Shown in pieces: positions 9,301 through 18,248 of a stretch of DNA of 64,000 bases. The position numbers and the translations under genes were made by a program. The notes beneath the pieces are model-generated. The model was not told the DNA's origin, made no database searches, and was given only the letters and a program-made list of their open reading frames with translations. The stretch covers positions 2,790,001 through 2,854,000 of the forward strand of contig NZ_LT906483.1 in the NCBI RefSeq assembly GCF_900187065.1. The letters are read 5' to 3'. This stretch comes from Mycolicibacterium thermoresistibile. Lineage in GTDB: Bacteria; Actinomycetota; Actinomycetes; Mycobacteriales; Mycobacteriaceae. The stretch's first letter is position 1; the number at the start of each line of letters is the position of its first letter.

Positions 9301-9937
9301 CGCCCGCCGCTACGCCGAAACGGTGTCGAAGGTGCGCACCGCCGAACGTCGCACCGGGCTCGGCCGAACGTCCCTCACCGTGGCGGTGGCCGAGAACCTG
9401 TACCGGCTGATGGCGTACAAGGATGAATACGAGGTCGCCCGGCTGGCCCTCGACCCGGACGAAAAGCGCAAAGTGACAGCACGATTCGGCGCGGACGCCA
9501 AGGTGATGTGGAAACTGCGGCCGCCGATCCTCACGGAGCTGGGGCTTTTCCGCAAGAATCCCGGCCGCAAGATCTCGGTCGGCCGATGGTTCACCCCGGT
9601 GTTCCTCGTCCTGCGCCGGGCCAGAAGGTTGCGCGGCACACCACTGGATCCGTTCGGCCACACCACGGTCCGCAAGACCGAACGGCGGCTGATCGGCGAA
9701 TACCTCGACGTCGTCGACCTGCTCATCGGGCGGCTCGACTCCGCCAACTACGACGTGGCGGTCGAGATCGCCGGGCTGCCGGACACCATCCGCGGCTACG
9801 AGCAGATCAAGTTCGACAACGTCGAGCGCTACCGCCGGAGACTGGCCGAACTGACCGACCGGCTCCAGCCGACCGGGTTGCGCAACACGCCGAGCCGTTC
9901 CACCTCGACCTCCACCACGTCACCCTCGGTCAGGTAG
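6359..9937 (+). CDS. Fused indolepyruvate ferredoxin oxidoreductase family protein
   Basis: Very large (1192 residues) thiamine-diphosphate and iron-sulfur enzyme predicted to convert aryl-2-oxoacids such as indolepyruvate or phenylpyruvate to the acyl-CoA with ferredoxin reduction. The order is: N-terminal pyruvate-ferredoxin-oxidoreductase domain (TGYQGSPLG near residue 60), a CSGCPHNTSTR motif near 437, a TPP-binding region with GDGTLSHSG near 505, a Cys-rich ferredoxin-like segment starting CEGCGDCGRKSNC near 641, a gamma-subunit domain opening with IGGTGIVTVAQ near 731, and a C-terminal DUF6537-like region. ATG 6359 was chosen because homology begins there. The last 36 codons overlap antisense the end of the FAH-family gene and look non-homologous. 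M. tuberculosis lacks an equivalent here. Confidence 0.9.
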   Translation: MATPVIGTRLSGYRLEDRFTATTGKVLMTGVQAVCRVPLDVRRIDDRRGLATRGFVTGYQGSPLGTVDFTMRDISALLDECGVDFRPGMNEMLAATSVQGTQTVPALGSDLAGVTGYWYGKTPGVDQALDAIRHGNLMGTSAAGGVLAFCGDDPNAKSSTVPGGSETVLRAALVPTLAAADPDDVLRLGLHAVAMSRATGTWTALKISTHVADAYGVVTPAVETFDPVLPLVDGKPYQHTITPAPAAATAVAAEQNLHRIRLPLVVQYARLNGLNTVTAHSDRDRIGIVAAGQVYAEVRQALADLGLRTAADCAAAGVRLLKLGLVWPLEPGIVTEFADGLDEIVVAEDKGPHLELLIKDVLYDCGCRAAVSGTTDRDGRALLPAHGGLDAEIITRAVEPLLRRKGAVPRGDGAQAAPAPPRVPLSLTVANRTPYFCSGCPHNTSTRVPDGSAVGAGIGCHAMVSMMDPEHVGRITGFTQMGGEGAQWIGQQPYVHADHVFQNLGDGTLSHSGLLAIRASIAAGTNITYKILFNSTVAMTGGQDAVGGYTVTRLAETLAAEGVERIVITTDDPRRYRGHRLPRIATVEDRAELNAVQERLRTIPGTTVLIHDQPCAAELRRARKRGKAPTPRRRIVINERICEGCGDCGRKSNCLSVIPVDTPFGRKTQIHQASCNLDFSCVQGDCPSFMEVIPGRAVRHRPPPPIGADDLPAPEPAAPADEFTIRLTGIGGTGIVTVAQILGTAAFLDGLQVCGLDQTGLSQKAGPVVSDVKIHRSGETLSPRITAGGCDLYLCCDVLVGATPANLAVIRPGRTVAVINTAETPTGAMIRRPETAPPTLDPLVAGIDEATRRDDNLRLDADRISQELFGSNQFANMLLVGAAYQAGALPLSPSAVERAIELNGVAVETNIEAFRYGRKAVSAPEELAALIEPAAVTAAPAPPTGTAATLLAAIDTSADDDLARTLAARISDLIDYHSVGYARRYAETVSKVRTAERRTGLGRTSLTVAVAENLYRLMAYKDEYEVARLALDPDEKRKVTARFGADAKVMWKLRPPILTELGLFRKNPGRKISVGRWFTPVFLVLRRARRLRGTPLDPFGHTTVRKTERRLIGEYLDVVDLLIGRLDSANYDVAVEIAGLPDTIRGYEQIKFDNVERYRRRLAELTDRLQPTGLRNTPSRSTSTSTTSPSVR

Positions 9938-10725
9938 GCGTCACAGAACGCGCCGGCGCCGCTGGGCGTCCCGGTGAGAATCACGTCGCCGGGCTCCAGC
10001 CGATACCGCCGGGAGACCGCCGAGACCAGCGTGGGGAAGTCGAACAGCATGGTCGCGGTGCGATCATCCTGGCGTAGTTCCCCGTTGACCCGCGTGCGGA
10101 TCCGCAGATCGACCGGCAGCGTGAACTCGTCGGCGGTCACCAGGCACGGCCCCATCGGTTTGAAGGTCGGGAAACTCTTCGCATCGGCGATGCCGGCGAT
10201 CGAGCCGCTGAGCAACGCCGACAGCTGCACATCCCGGGCGGACACGTCGTTGGCGATGGTCAGGCCGGCCACACAGTCCCACGCCCGCTCCACCGGCACG
10301 TCGTCGGCGGTGCGGCCGATGACCACGGCGACCTCCCCCTCGTAGTCCACCTGGTAGGGTGCCGCCGCGGGCACCCGGATCGCGGCGTCCGGGTCGTGCG
10401 CCGCGGTGATCGGCAACAGCTGGAAGCTCGGCTCCGTGGGCAGCCCGGAAAACTCCCGGCCCAGGGAGGCGGCGAGCTCGCGGGCCTCCTCGGCGTGGCT
10501 GGGATAGTTCAGGCCCGCGATGACGACCTGCCCGGGAGCCGGCACCGGCGCCCGCAGGGTGACGTCGTGCACCGGACGGGTGGAGGTCACCGCGGCGGTT
10601 CGGGCCGTCTCGAGATCGCCGCGGCGCAGCACCTCACCGACATCGGTGTGGTCGAGCGCGAGCAGCGACAACATGCCCGGGCTGTCCTCGCGCGCCACGC
10701 CGGCATCGGTGCTGTAGAGACGCAT
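9829..10725 (-). CDS. Fumarylacetoacetate hydrolase family protein
   Basis: 298-residue hydrolase/hydratase/decarboxylase of the FAH superfamily, which cleaves or hydrates ring-fission products in aromatic catabolism. The metal-binding carboxylates are visible in YQVDYEGEVAVVIG and in the NDVSARD stretch, followed by SFPTFKPMGPC and the ILTGTPSGAG motif. A GAGGAG ribosome site precedes ATG 10725 by five bases. It is the last gene of the VOC-monooxygenase-YceI-FAH operon. Family members normally end near 'GVLRNPV'; here about 13 extra residues run antisense into the oxidoreductase gene, giving a 109-base convergent overlap. Confidence 0.88.
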   Translation of the reverse strand: MRLYSTDAGVAREDSPGMLSLLALDHTDVGEVLRRGDLETARTAAVTSTRPVHDVTLRAPVPAPGQVVIAGLNYPSHAEEARELAASLGREFSGLPTEPSFQLLPITAAHDPDAAIRVPAAAPYQVDYEGEVAVVIGRTADDVPVERAWDCVAGLTIANDVSARDVQLSALLSGSIAGIADAKSFPTFKPMGPCLVTADEFTLPVDLRIRTRVNGELRQDDRTATMLFDFPTLVSAVSRRYRLEPGDVILTGTPSGAGAFCDAYLTEGDVVEVEVERLGVLRNPVGWSRSVSSASLRR

Positions 10726-10759
10726 ACGAACTCCTCGAGGGTTGTGGTGTGCCGGTCGG

Positions 10760-11293
10760 CTATCGCGGGGTGCGCCGGAAGGACAAGTCAGCCGTCAGGT
10801 CGACCTCGTTGACGACAAAGCCGAACCGGTTGTACGGCACGCCGAAACGGGTGCGGTCGATCGTCACCGCGGTGCTGATTTGGACGGTGTCGGGCGGGCT
10901 CACCGACACGTCGACCGGCACCGAGAGGTCGTTGACGACGTCCTTGACCCGCAGGGAGAGGTGCATGGCGTTCCGCTGCGGGGCCTCGCGGCGCAGACCC
11001 GTGACGGCAACGTCGATGTGCCGGAATCGCTGCGCGTCGAAGAAGTCGGCCGACCGCAGGTGCTCGTCGCGCCTACCCATCCCGGTCCGCAACGACGCCA
11101 CCTCGATTCTCAGGGCGCCCGAGACCCGTCCGTCGGCGGACAGCTCTCCGGTTCCGGTCACCTCGGCGAAGTGGCCGCGCACCGGGAGCAGCCCCCAGAT
11201 CGATCTGGCGGTGAAGGTGATGCGTGACCGGGAGGCGATGAGGTGGTATCCGCCGACGAGTTGGGGATCGTCGGTGAGGTCAGGAGCGGTCAA
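10760..11293 (-). CDS. YceI-family protein
   Basis: 177-residue member of the YceI lipocalin-like family, beta-barrel proteins that bind polyisoprenoids or related hydrophobic ligands. The typical opening GGYHLIASRSRITFTARSIWG and the repeated beta-strands (GTGELSADGR, then SLRTGMGRRDEHLRSADFF) are present. No signal peptide is seen, so it is probably cytoplasmic, unlike E. coli YceI. The start is probably TTG 11293, about nine bases after a GAGGG site. It sits 12 bases after the monooxygenase stop, within the catabolic operon, where it may bind the hydrophobic substrate; that role is inferred from context. Confidence 0.8.
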   Translation of the reverse strand: MTAPDLTDDPQLVGGYHLIASRSRITFTARSIWGLLPVRGHFAEVTGTGELSADGRVSGALRIEVASLRTGMGRRDEHLRSADFFDAQRFRHIDVAVTGLRREAPQRNAMHLSLRVKDVVNDLSVPVDVSVSPPDTVQISTAVTIDRTRFGVPYNRFGFVVNEVDLTADLSFRRTPR

Positions 11294-11305
11294 TCGTCAC
11301 AGCCC

Positions 11306-13003
11306 TCATCTCGAGGCGCCTTGTCCGGAGGCACTTCTCGCGGCGTCGGCGGACAGGTGGACGCCGCGCAGCGCGGAGGTCAGCTCGGCGGCGGGATCAG
11401 CGGGCAGATGCGTCGCGATCCAGGCGATGTGGCCGTCCGGCCGGACCAGAACGGCGCCGTCGTCGGCGAGGAACGTGGTGTCGGACGGGCCGGTGAAAGC
11501 GAAATCCACACCTGCGGTGAGGGTGCGCACCGGCACCGCGACATCGCGAACGCCCGCCGTCCACGCCGCACCGGCGGGTCCGGTGAGGAGAGTGAACCCG
11601 TCGCCGAGCAGATCGAGGGTGGACGCGGTGCCCTGCCCTGGTGTGATCCGGGTGATCCACCTGTGCGGCAGCCTGCCGCCGACGACCGGTGTGCTGACCG
11701 GATCGCCGTCCGAAGCGTCACCCGGGTACACGTACCCGATCTCGAGCTCGAGATGGTCGAAGTGCGGCCGCTGTTCCGGTATGGCGTTTCTGATCCGGTC
11801 GCGCACGGCGGCGGCGACCGACGGGTCGTCGCTCTCCAGTTCGGCCGCGAACTGCGGACCGGTCGGCCCGATGCCCGTGCTCGCCATCTTGAGCGCGTTG
11901 GTGACGCTGAACTCACTGTTGGCCAGGGCGACGGGACGGCGTTCGGACTCGTAGGTGTCCAGCAGCTCCTCATCCGCCCAGCCGTGCAGCACCGCGGCCA
12001 GTTTCCAGCCCAGGTTGTCCGCGTCGGCCAGGCCGGTGTTCATCCCGAATCCGCCGGTCGGGGGGAACTGGTGCGCGGCGTCGCCGACGAGGAACACCCG
12101 GCCGGCGCGGTAGGTGCGGGCGGTGGTGGCACAGAGGGTCCAGGATCCGGCCGAACGGAAGTCGATGTCGACGTCGGAGCCGGCGGGCCCGATGGCGAGC
12201 CGGATCAGCTCCACACAGCGCTGCGGATCGAGCGCCCGGCGCGCCTCATCCGTCGCGCCGAAGCCGATCGTGAACGTCCACCGGTTCTGCCCCATCGCGA
12301 TGAACGTCCCCTGGACATCGGTGTTGATGATCCATTGCAGCAGCGGCGGACGCTCGCCGGTCCACTCGGACAGATCGGCGTGGAAGTAGCTGGTGACCTG
12401 ATCGGCGATGAAGGGAATGCCGTCCATCTCGATTCCCAGCGCGGACCGCAGCCGACCGCCCGCTCCTTCGGCGTTCACGACATAATCGGCGCGGAAGCGC
12501 CTGGGCTTTCCCCGGGACTCGGCGGTCACCTCGACACCGGTTGCGGCGTCGGTGATCTCCACGACGCGGGTGTCATAGTCGATACGGGACATACCCTGCC
12601 TCAGGACGGCGTCGACCATCAGCCGCTGGATGCGATCCTGCGGGCACGAGATCAGACCGACCGGCGATGCGGCACGCCGTCGCTCGATGCTCTCCACGGG
12701 TGCGTCCAGTAGGTCGATGCACCCGAGTTCCTCCCCGGACACGCTGTGCTTCCACACGATCCGCACACCCGCACCGGCGTCGAACGCCTGCTCGTCCCGC
12801 GCGATCGCGTCCGCGATGCCCCACGAGCGGAACAGCTCCATGGACCTGGTGTTGATGACGTGGGCCCGGGGATGCGGATGGATCCCGCTGTGCTGGTCGC
12901 AGACCACGCTGGGAATTCCGTTCCGCCCCAACACGTATGCCGTGGCCAGCCCGGCCGGGCCGGCCCCCACGATGAGAACCGGGGCCTGTTCGGGACCGCT
13001 CAC
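11306..13003 (-). CDS. FAD-dependent aromatic hydroxylase (phenol/MhpA-like monooxygenase)
   Basis: 565-residue class A flavoprotein monooxygenase expected to hydroxylate a phenolic ring using NAD(P)H and oxygen. The FAD-binding GxGxxG is VLIVGAGPAGLATAY at about residues 9-23; the second FAD motif GRVFLVGDAAHQFPPTGGFG with the GD dipeptide is near residue 295. The C-terminal thioredoxin-like domain of the family (LVRPDGHIAW) is present. GTG 13003 overlaps the upstream VOC stop as GTGA. Similarity is to 2,4-dichlorophenol 6-monooxygenase and 3-(3-hydroxyphenyl)propionate hydroxylase; the exact substrate cannot be read from sequence. Confidence 0.88.
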   Translation of the reverse strand: MSGPEQAPVLIVGAGPAGLATAYVLGRNGIPSVVCDQHSGIHPHPRAHVINTRSMELFRSWGIADAIARDEQAFDAGAGVRIVWKHSVSGEELGCIDLLDAPVESIERRRAASPVGLISCPQDRIQRLMVDAVLRQGMSRIDYDTRVVEITDAATGVEVTAESRGKPRRFRADYVVNAEGAGGRLRSALGIEMDGIPFIADQVTSYFHADLSEWTGERPPLLQWIINTDVQGTFIAMGQNRWTFTIGFGATDEARRALDPQRCVELIRLAIGPAGSDVDIDFRSAGSWTLCATTARTYRAGRVFLVGDAAHQFPPTGGFGMNTGLADADNLGWKLAAVLHGWADEELLDTYESERRPVALANSEFSVTNALKMASTGIGPTGPQFAAELESDDPSVAAAVRDRIRNAIPEQRPHFDHLELEIGYVYPGDASDGDPVSTPVVGGRLPHRWITRITPGQGTASTLDLLGDGFTLLTGPAGAAWTAGVRDVAVPVRTLTAGVDFAFTGPSDTTFLADDGAVLVRPDGHIAWIATHLPADPAAELTSALRGVHLSADAARSASGQGASR

Positions 13004-13512
13004 AGCCGCACGAGCTCCTCGAAGGGTTCCCCGGCCCGGTACCGCGCCGCCAGCTCCTCCGGATCGAACAGCACCCCCACGGGGTTGGCTGCGAACTGCG
13101 GGGACTCGATGAAGCGCTGGACGTCCTCGGCGGTGGTGAAGTTGTCGACCTGTAATTCGACCTGGTTCCCGTCCGGATCGCGGTAGTACATCGATGTGGT
13201 CGGCCCATGGTTGATGCACATGATCGGTTCCACGCCTTGGGATTTGAGCCGGAAGTAGGTGTCGAGCAGATCGTCGAGGCCGGCGTAGGTGAACGCGACG
13301 TGGTGCAGTCCGGTGTGCGCGTCGGTCGGCGGTTCGTCCGCGCCGGTGGCGATGAAGGCCACCCGGTGGTGCTCGTCGTCATAGGTGAGGAAGGCGAACG
13401 TGTCGTCGGCGAACGCCACCTGGGCGTCGAGCACCTTGACGTACCAGTCGACCTGCCTCGCCAGCTGACTGGTCTTGAACACGACGTGGGCGAGTTTCGA
13501 CGGCGATGCCAT
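13000..13512 (-). CDS. VOC-family (extradiol dioxygenase-like) protein
   Basis: 170-residue vicinal-oxygen-chelate protein, first gene of the four-gene catabolic operon. Metal-ligand candidates are the His of KLAHVVFKT, the second His of GLHHVAFTY and the Glu of QVELQVDNF, the 2-His-1-carboxylate pattern of extradiol dioxygenases. YYRDPDGNQVE is the usual turn before the last ligand. ATG 13512 was chosen over an upstream in-frame start because GAGGAG sits nine bases before it. It could cleave the ring after hydroxylation by the adjacent monooxygenase; it is at the short end for extradiol enzymes, so a glyoxalase-like role is not excluded. Confidence 0.83.
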   Translation of the reverse strand: MASPSKLAHVVFKTSQLARQVDWYVKVLDAQVAFADDTFAFLTYDDEHHRVAFIATGADEPPTDAHTGLHHVAFTYAGLDDLLDTYFRLKSQGVEPIMCINHGPTTSMYYRDPDGNQVELQVDNFTTAEDVQRFIESPQFAANPVGVLFDPEELAARYRAGEPFEELVRL

Positions 13513-13605
13513 GAGGTGAGCTCCTCGGTCCAGTCGGGTCACAGCGACCGCGAAGTGATGCGGGTCATACTAGGGAGCTCATGAATGATAGTCAAGAGAA
13601 ACGAC

Positions 13606-13660
13606 AGCGATTTCGGCGTGCTGACGCTCGCTCAGCGAACGTGAGCACGCCGAAATCGCT
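13606..13660 (-). terminator. Long hairpin at the end of rel
   Basis: 17-bp perfect arms (13606-13622 and 13644-13660) enclose a 21-base region that itself nearly pairs (ACGCTCGCT against AGCGAACGT, one mismatch). The right arm ends in the rel stop codon. The hairpin would terminate rel transcription before the VOC operon promoter region, and is unusually long. Confidence 0.7.
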
Positions 13661-15993
13661 CAGGCAGCGGAGGTGACGCGGTAGACGTCGTACACACCCT
13701 CGACGTTGCGCACCACGTTCAGCACATGGCCGAGGTGTTTGGGATCGCCCATCTCGAAGGTGAACCGGCTGATCGCCACCCGGTCGTTGGAGGTGGTCAC
13801 CGACGCCGACAGGATGTTGACCTTCTCGTCGGCCAGCACCCGGGTCACGTCCGACAGCAGCCGGTGCCGGTCGAGCGCCTCGACCTGGATCGCCACCAGG
13901 AACACCGACGACGGCGACGGCGCCCACTTCACGTCGATGATGCGTTCGGACTGCTTCTGCAGCTCGGCCGCGTTGGTGCAGTCGGTGCGGTGCACGCTGA
14001 CCCCGCCGCCGCGGGTCACGAACCCCATGATGTTGTCGCCCGGGACCGGGGTGCAGCACTTGGCCAGCTTGGTCAACACGCCCGGCGCGCCGGGAACCGA
14101 CACGCCGCAGTCCTCCGGGGTGCGCTGCCGCACCGGCATCGTCGACGGGGTGGACCGTTCGGCGAGTTCGTCCTCGGCCTCGTCGTCGCTGCTCAGCCGC
14201 GCCCGCAACCGCTGCACGACATGGCGCGCCGAGACGTGGCCCTCCCCCACCGCGGTGTAGAGCGCCGACACGTCGGCGTAGCGCAATTCCCCGGCCAGCT
14301 CCGACAACGCCTCGGCGGTCACCAGCCGCTGCAACGGGAGCCCGCCGCGGCGCACCTCCCGCGCGATGGCCTCCTTACCCGCCTCCAGCGCCTCCTCGCG
14401 GCGCTCCTTGGCGAACCACTGGCGGATCTTGGCCTTGGCCCGCGGCGACGCCACGAACGACTGCCAGTCCCGCGACGGCCCGGCGTTGGCCGCCTTGGAG
14501 GTGAAGATCTCGACGACCTCGCCGTTCTCCAACTGCCGTTCCAGCGCCACCAGCCGGCCGTTGACCCGCGCGCCGATACAGCGATGCCCGACCTCGGTGT
14601 GCACCGCGTAGGCGAAGTCCACCGGGGTGGAGCCGGCCGGCAGGGTGACCACATCCCCCTTCGGGGTGAACACGAAGATCTCCTGCACCGCCAGGTCGTA
14701 GCGCAGCGACTCCAGGAACTCACCGGGGTCCGCGGCCTCCCGCTGCCAGTCCAACAGCTGCCGCATCCAGGCCATGTCGTCGATCTCCGCGGCGGCATGC
14801 GGATGCGGAACACCGTTGCGGCCGCGGGCCTCCTTGTACCGCCAGTGCGCGGCGATGCCGTACTCGGCGGTGCGGTGCATGTCGTGGGTGCGGATCTGCA
14901 CCTCCAGCGGTTTGCCCTCCGGCCCGATCACGGTGGTGTGCAGCGACTGGTACACGCCGTAGCGGGGCTGGGCGATGTAGTCCTTGAACCGCCCCGCCAT
15001 CGGCTGCCACAGCGAGTGCACCACCCCGACCGCGGCGTAGCAGTCCCGAATCTCATCGCACAGGATGCGCACCGCGACCAGATCGTAGATGTCGTCGAAG
15101 TCGCGGCCCTTGACGATCATCTTCTGATAGATCGACCAGTAGTGTTTGGGCCGGCCCTCGACGACCGCGTTGATCTTCGACTTGGCCAGCGTGTTGGAGA
15201 TCTCCGCGCGGACCTTGGCCAGGTAGGTGTCGCGCGACGGCGCCCGGTCGGCCACCAGCCGCACGATCTCCTCGTACTTCTTCGGGTGCAGGATCGCGAA
15301 CGCCAGGTCCTCGAGCTCCCACTTCACCGTCGCCATGCCCAGCCGATGCGCAAGGGGCGCAATGACTTCCAGGGTCTCCCGGGCCTTGCGCGCCTGCTTC
15401 TCCGGCGGCAGGAAACGCATGGTGCGCATGTTGTGCAGCCGGTCGGCGACCTTGATCACCAGCACCCGCGGGTCGCGGGCCATCGCGATGATCATCTTGC
15501 GGATGGTCTCGCCCTCCGCGGCGCTGCCCAGCACCACCTTGTCCAGCTTGGTGACGCCGTCGACCAGATGGGCGACCTCGGAGCCGAATTCGGCGGTCAA
15601 CTCCTCCAGGGAGTAGCCGGTGTCCTCGACCGTGTCGTGCAACAGCGCCGCCACCAGCGTGGTGGTGTCCATTCCCAGCTCGGCCAGGATGTTGGCGACC
15701 GCCAGCGGGTGGGTGATGTAGGGGTCACCGGACTTGCGCAGCTGATCGGCATGTCGGCGTTCGGCCACCTCGTAGGCCTTCTGCAACAACGACAGGTCGG
15801 CCTTCGGGTAGATCTGGCGGTGCACCGCGACCAGCGGTTCGAGCACCGGGTTGATCGCGCTGCGCTGTGCCGTCATGCGGCGGGCCAACCGGGCCCGCAC
15901 CCGCCGCGACGCGCTGGTCGGCTTGGGCGGCTCGACCGGCTCCTGCGGCGGCTGGACGGCCTGCGTCGACCGGGGATCGTCGGCCATCATCAC
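13660..15993 (-). CDS. rel: Bifunctional (p)ppGpp synthetase/hydrolase Rel
   Basis: Stringent-response enzyme that makes pppGpp from ATP and GTP on stalled ribosomes and also hydrolyses it. 777 residues, close to the 790 of M. tuberculosis Rel (Rv2583c). The HD hydrolase motif LLHDTVED is at 118-124, so the hydrolase half looks intact. The synthetase half has RxKSxxSIYQKM-type and YGVYQSLHT motifs. A TGS domain follows near 440 ([14 protein letters not shown]), and an ACT domain forms the C-terminus ([18 protein letters not shown]). The N-terminus has three consecutive Met codons, so the exact start may be one or two residues inside. It follows apt on the same strand. Confidence 0.96.
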   Translation of the reverse strand: MMMADDPRSTQAVQPPQEPVEPPKPTSASRRVRARLARRMTAQRSAINPVLEPLVAVHRQIYPKADLSLLQKAYEVAERRHADQLRKSGDPYITHPLAVANILAELGMDTTTLVAALLHDTVEDTGYSLEELTAEFGSEVAHLVDGVTKLDKVVLGSAAEGETIRKMIIAMARDPRVLVIKVADRLHNMRTMRFLPPEKQARKARETLEVIAPLAHRLGMATVKWELEDLAFAILHPKKYEEIVRLVADRAPSRDTYLAKVRAEISNTLAKSKINAVVEGRPKHYWSIYQKMIVKGRDFDDIYDLVAVRILCDEIRDCYAAVGVVHSLWQPMAGRFKDYIAQPRYGVYQSLHTTVIGPEGKPLEVQIRTHDMHRTAEYGIAAHWRYKEARGRNGVPHPHAAAEIDDMAWMRQLLDWQREAADPGEFLESLRYDLAVQEIFVFTPKGDVVTLPAGSTPVDFAYAVHTEVGHRCIGARVNGRLVALERQLENGEVVEIFTSKAANAGPSRDWQSFVASPRAKAKIRQWFAKERREEALEAGKEAIAREVRRGGLPLQRLVTAEALSELAGELRYADVSALYTAVGEGHVSARHVVQRLRARLSSDDEAEDELAERSTPSTMPVRQRTPEDCGVSVPGAPGVLTKLAKCCTPVPGDNIMGFVTRGGGVSVHRTDCTNAAELQKQSERIIDVKWAPSPSSVFLVAIQVEALDRHRLLSDVTRVLADEKVNILSASVTTSNDRVAISRFTFEMGDPKHLGHVLNVVRNVEGVYDVYRVTSAA

Positions 15994-16046
15994 CTCCGCA
16001 GTCCACTCGTGAAGCGATCAGGTACCGCCTGCCACGAGGATATCGC

Positions 16047-16589
16047 TCACGTCGTGTACAGGCTGCTCACCGGCAGCGGTTCCAGCGCCGCCCGGCCACC
16101 GAGCCCACCGAGTTCGAGCACCACCGCAACCCCCGACACGGTCGCGCCGGCGCTGCGCAGCAACCGCGCAGCGGCCGCCACCGTGCCCCCGGTGGCCAGC
16201 ACATCGTCAACGATCACAACGCGTTGACCGGTGAGATCGATTCCCTCGGCCGGGATCTCCAGCGAAGCGGTGCCGTACTCCAGGACATAGCTCTCCGAGC
16301 GCACCGGGGGTGGCAGCTTGCCGCCCTTGCGGACCGCGAGCACACCGGTGCCCAGCCTGATCGCGACCGCGGCGCCGATCAGGAACCCGCGCGCGTCCAG
16401 CCCGGCCACCAGGTCGGCGCCGCCGATGTTCGCCGCCAGCGCGTCGGTCACCACGGTGAGCGCGCGGGCGTCGGCGAGCACCGGGGTCAGATCCTTGAAC
16501 TGGATGCCCGGTTCGGGGAAGTCCGCCACCTCCCGCAGATGCGCGGCGATCAGTGCCGCCGCGTCGGCCGCGTACCCGGCACCGCTCAT
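16047..16589 (-). CDS. apt: Adenine phosphoribosyltransferase
   Basis: Purine-salvage enzyme converting adenine and PRPP to AMP. 180 residues. The PRPP-binding motif [13 protein letters not shown] is clear near residue 118, and the type I PRTase hood [15 protein letters not shown] near residue 25 and [10 protein letters not shown] are the standard APRT signature. ATG 16589 overlaps the stop of the upstream lipoprotein gene as ATGA; a longer in-frame opening exists but enters that gene. The order lipoprotein-apt-rel matches Rv2585c-Rv2583c. Confidence 0.94.
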   Translation of the reverse strand: MSGAGYAADAAALIAAHLREVADFPEPGIQFKDLTPVLADARALTVVTDALAANIGGADLVAGLDARGFLIGAAVAIRLGTGVLAVRKGGKLPPPVRSESYVLEYGTASLEIPAEGIDLTGQRVVIVDDVLATGGTVAAAARLLRSAGATVSGVAVVLELGGLGGRAALEPLPVSSLYTT

Positions 16590-18244
16590 CGCCGCAGCAC
16601 CCAGCGGTCCATGTTCCAGCCCGCACCCCACCGGGTCGGATTGCCGCTCACCGCGTACATGTCGTTCGACGTCACGATCGTGCGCTGCTGACGGTACAGC
16701 GGCAGGGTGGGCAGATCACCCCACAGCATAGGGGCCCCCTCGGCCAGCAGCCGGGCCACTTCCTTCGGGTCGCTGGTGACCGCCAGCGCGTCGATGATGC
16801 CATCGACGCGTTCGTTGCGGTAACCCGACAGGTTGTTGCCGTTGCCGCTGTGCAGGGTGTAGGCGTCCATCGTCGACGCCCCGGTGGAACCGGATCCGGC
16901 CGCGCCGCCGGTGCCGGCCAGCAGCACGTCGATCTCGTTGTCGCGCAGCGTCAGCGGCCCGGTGGTCTCGGTGGCGGCGTCCTCGACGGTGATCCCGGCC
17001 GGGGTGCAGGCCTCGGCGATCACGCCGACCGCGGCCGCCATCCGCGGGTTCGGGCTCTGATACCCGATCCGCACCCGCAACGGTTCGCCGCCGAGGGCCT
17101 CGCGCGCCGCCTCCGGATCGGCGGCGGTGAACTGTCCGCCCTCGGCGCCCGCCTCGGCGACGCCGAACGCGTCCTCCTCGGCGGCGTTGAGGCGGGCGTT
17201 GACGATCGGCACCCCCGCGTTGCGGGCCAGCACGTCGCGCGGTGTGCACAACGCCAGCGCACGGCGCGCCGGCGGCGCCGCCAACGGTCCGCCGGGGGCG
17301 AAGATCATCTGCTGCACCCCGGCCGACGGGGAGGTACTGGCGTCGTAGTCGTCGGGCAGGTTCAACGTGCCCGCCGACCCCGCCGCGATGTCCACCACGT
17401 CGAGCTCGCCGCGGCTGATCCGGTCGCCGGTGTCGGCGGAGTGCGGCCACACGGTGATGGTCGGGGTCTGCGGCGGCGCGCCCCACCACTTGTCGTTGGC
17501 GACCAGCACCACGGCGCCGTCCTCGGTGACCTTGTCGAGTTTGTACGGCCCCGACGACGGGAATTTAGCCAGGTCGATGTCGGGGCTCAGATCCCAGATC
17601 GTGTTCCAGACCTCGGCGACGCGTTCCATCGCGGCGGCGTCCTGGGTGCGGATCGCCGCGATCACGTCGATGCCGAGCTCGTCGGCGATGACGTGCGCCG
17701 GCATCAGGGAGGTGGCGTCGAACAGCTGCCCGTAGGCGACGATGCCGCGGTCCGGCGCGAACGACACCCGCGCCTTCTTCTGGCCCGGCGCGCAGTCCAC
17801 CGTGAGGATGTCGCGATAGCCGGCCCGGCTGGCGGCGTCGAAACCGGGAAACCGGCCGGACTGCGCCGCCCACGCCAGCACCATGTCGTCGCAGGTGACC
17901 GGTTTGCCGTCGGAGTACACCGCGTCGGGGTTGATCTCGTAGTCCAGCACCAGCGGGCTGCGCCCCACCACCGAGACGGTGCCGAAGTCGGTGTCCCCGA
18001 TGATCTGGCCGTCGGGCCCGCGGTAGTGGAAACCGGTCAGCACCCGGGCGAACGCCTGCGGCCCGCCCGAGGCCGCACCGGCCACGGTGTTGGTGTTGTA
18101 GGTGGTCAGCCGACCGTCGATGGCGTAGTCGATCTCGTCGGCGGTGCCGCCACCGCAGGCCGAGACGCCCCCGCCGACCGCCAGCAGCACCGCGATCAGC
18201 ACCAGGGCACGTCGTAACCGCGCCAGAGGCACCGCTGGAACCAT
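16586..18244 (-). CDS. ABC-transporter solute-binding lipoprotein (Rv2585c-type, SBP family 5)
   Basis: 552-residue extracytoplasmic binding protein of the oligopeptide/dipeptide family 5. The N-terminus from ATG 18244 carries a basic region, a hydrophobic helix and lipobox VSAC, so it should be lipid-anchored. The SBP_bac_5 pattern is seen in [21 protein letters not shown] followed by the WWG motif. No permease or ATPase genes are adjacent, so it either serves a distant transporter or has another role. It follows secF by four bases and overlaps apt by four, placing it in the secD-secF-lipoprotein-apt-rel transcription unit. Confidence 0.88.
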   Translation of the reverse strand: MVPAVPLARLRRALVLIAVLLAVGGGVSACGGGTADEIDYAIDGRLTTYNTNTVAGAASGGPQAFARVLTGFHYRGPDGQIIGDTDFGTVSVVGRSPLVLDYEINPDAVYSDGKPVTCDDMVLAWAAQSGRFPGFDAASRAGYRDILTVDCAPGQKKARVSFAPDRGIVAYGQLFDATSLMPAHVIADELGIDVIAAIRTQDAAAMERVAEVWNTIWDLSPDIDLAKFPSSGPYKLDKVTEDGAVVLVANDKWWGAPPQTPTITVWPHSADTGDRISRGELDVVDIAAGSAGTLNLPDDYDASTSPSAGVQQMIFAPGGPLAAPPARRALALCTPRDVLARNAGVPIVNARLNAAEEDAFGVAEAGAEGGQFTAADPEAAREALGGEPLRVRIGYQSPNPRMAAAVGVIAEACTPAGITVEDAATETTGPLTLRDNEIDVLLAGTGGAAGSGSTGASTMDAYTLHSGNGNNLSGYRNERVDGIIDALAVTSDPKEVARLLAEGAPMLWGDLPTLPLYRQQRTIVTSNDMYAVSGNPTRWGAGWNMDRWVLRR

Positions 18245-18248
18245 CGGG

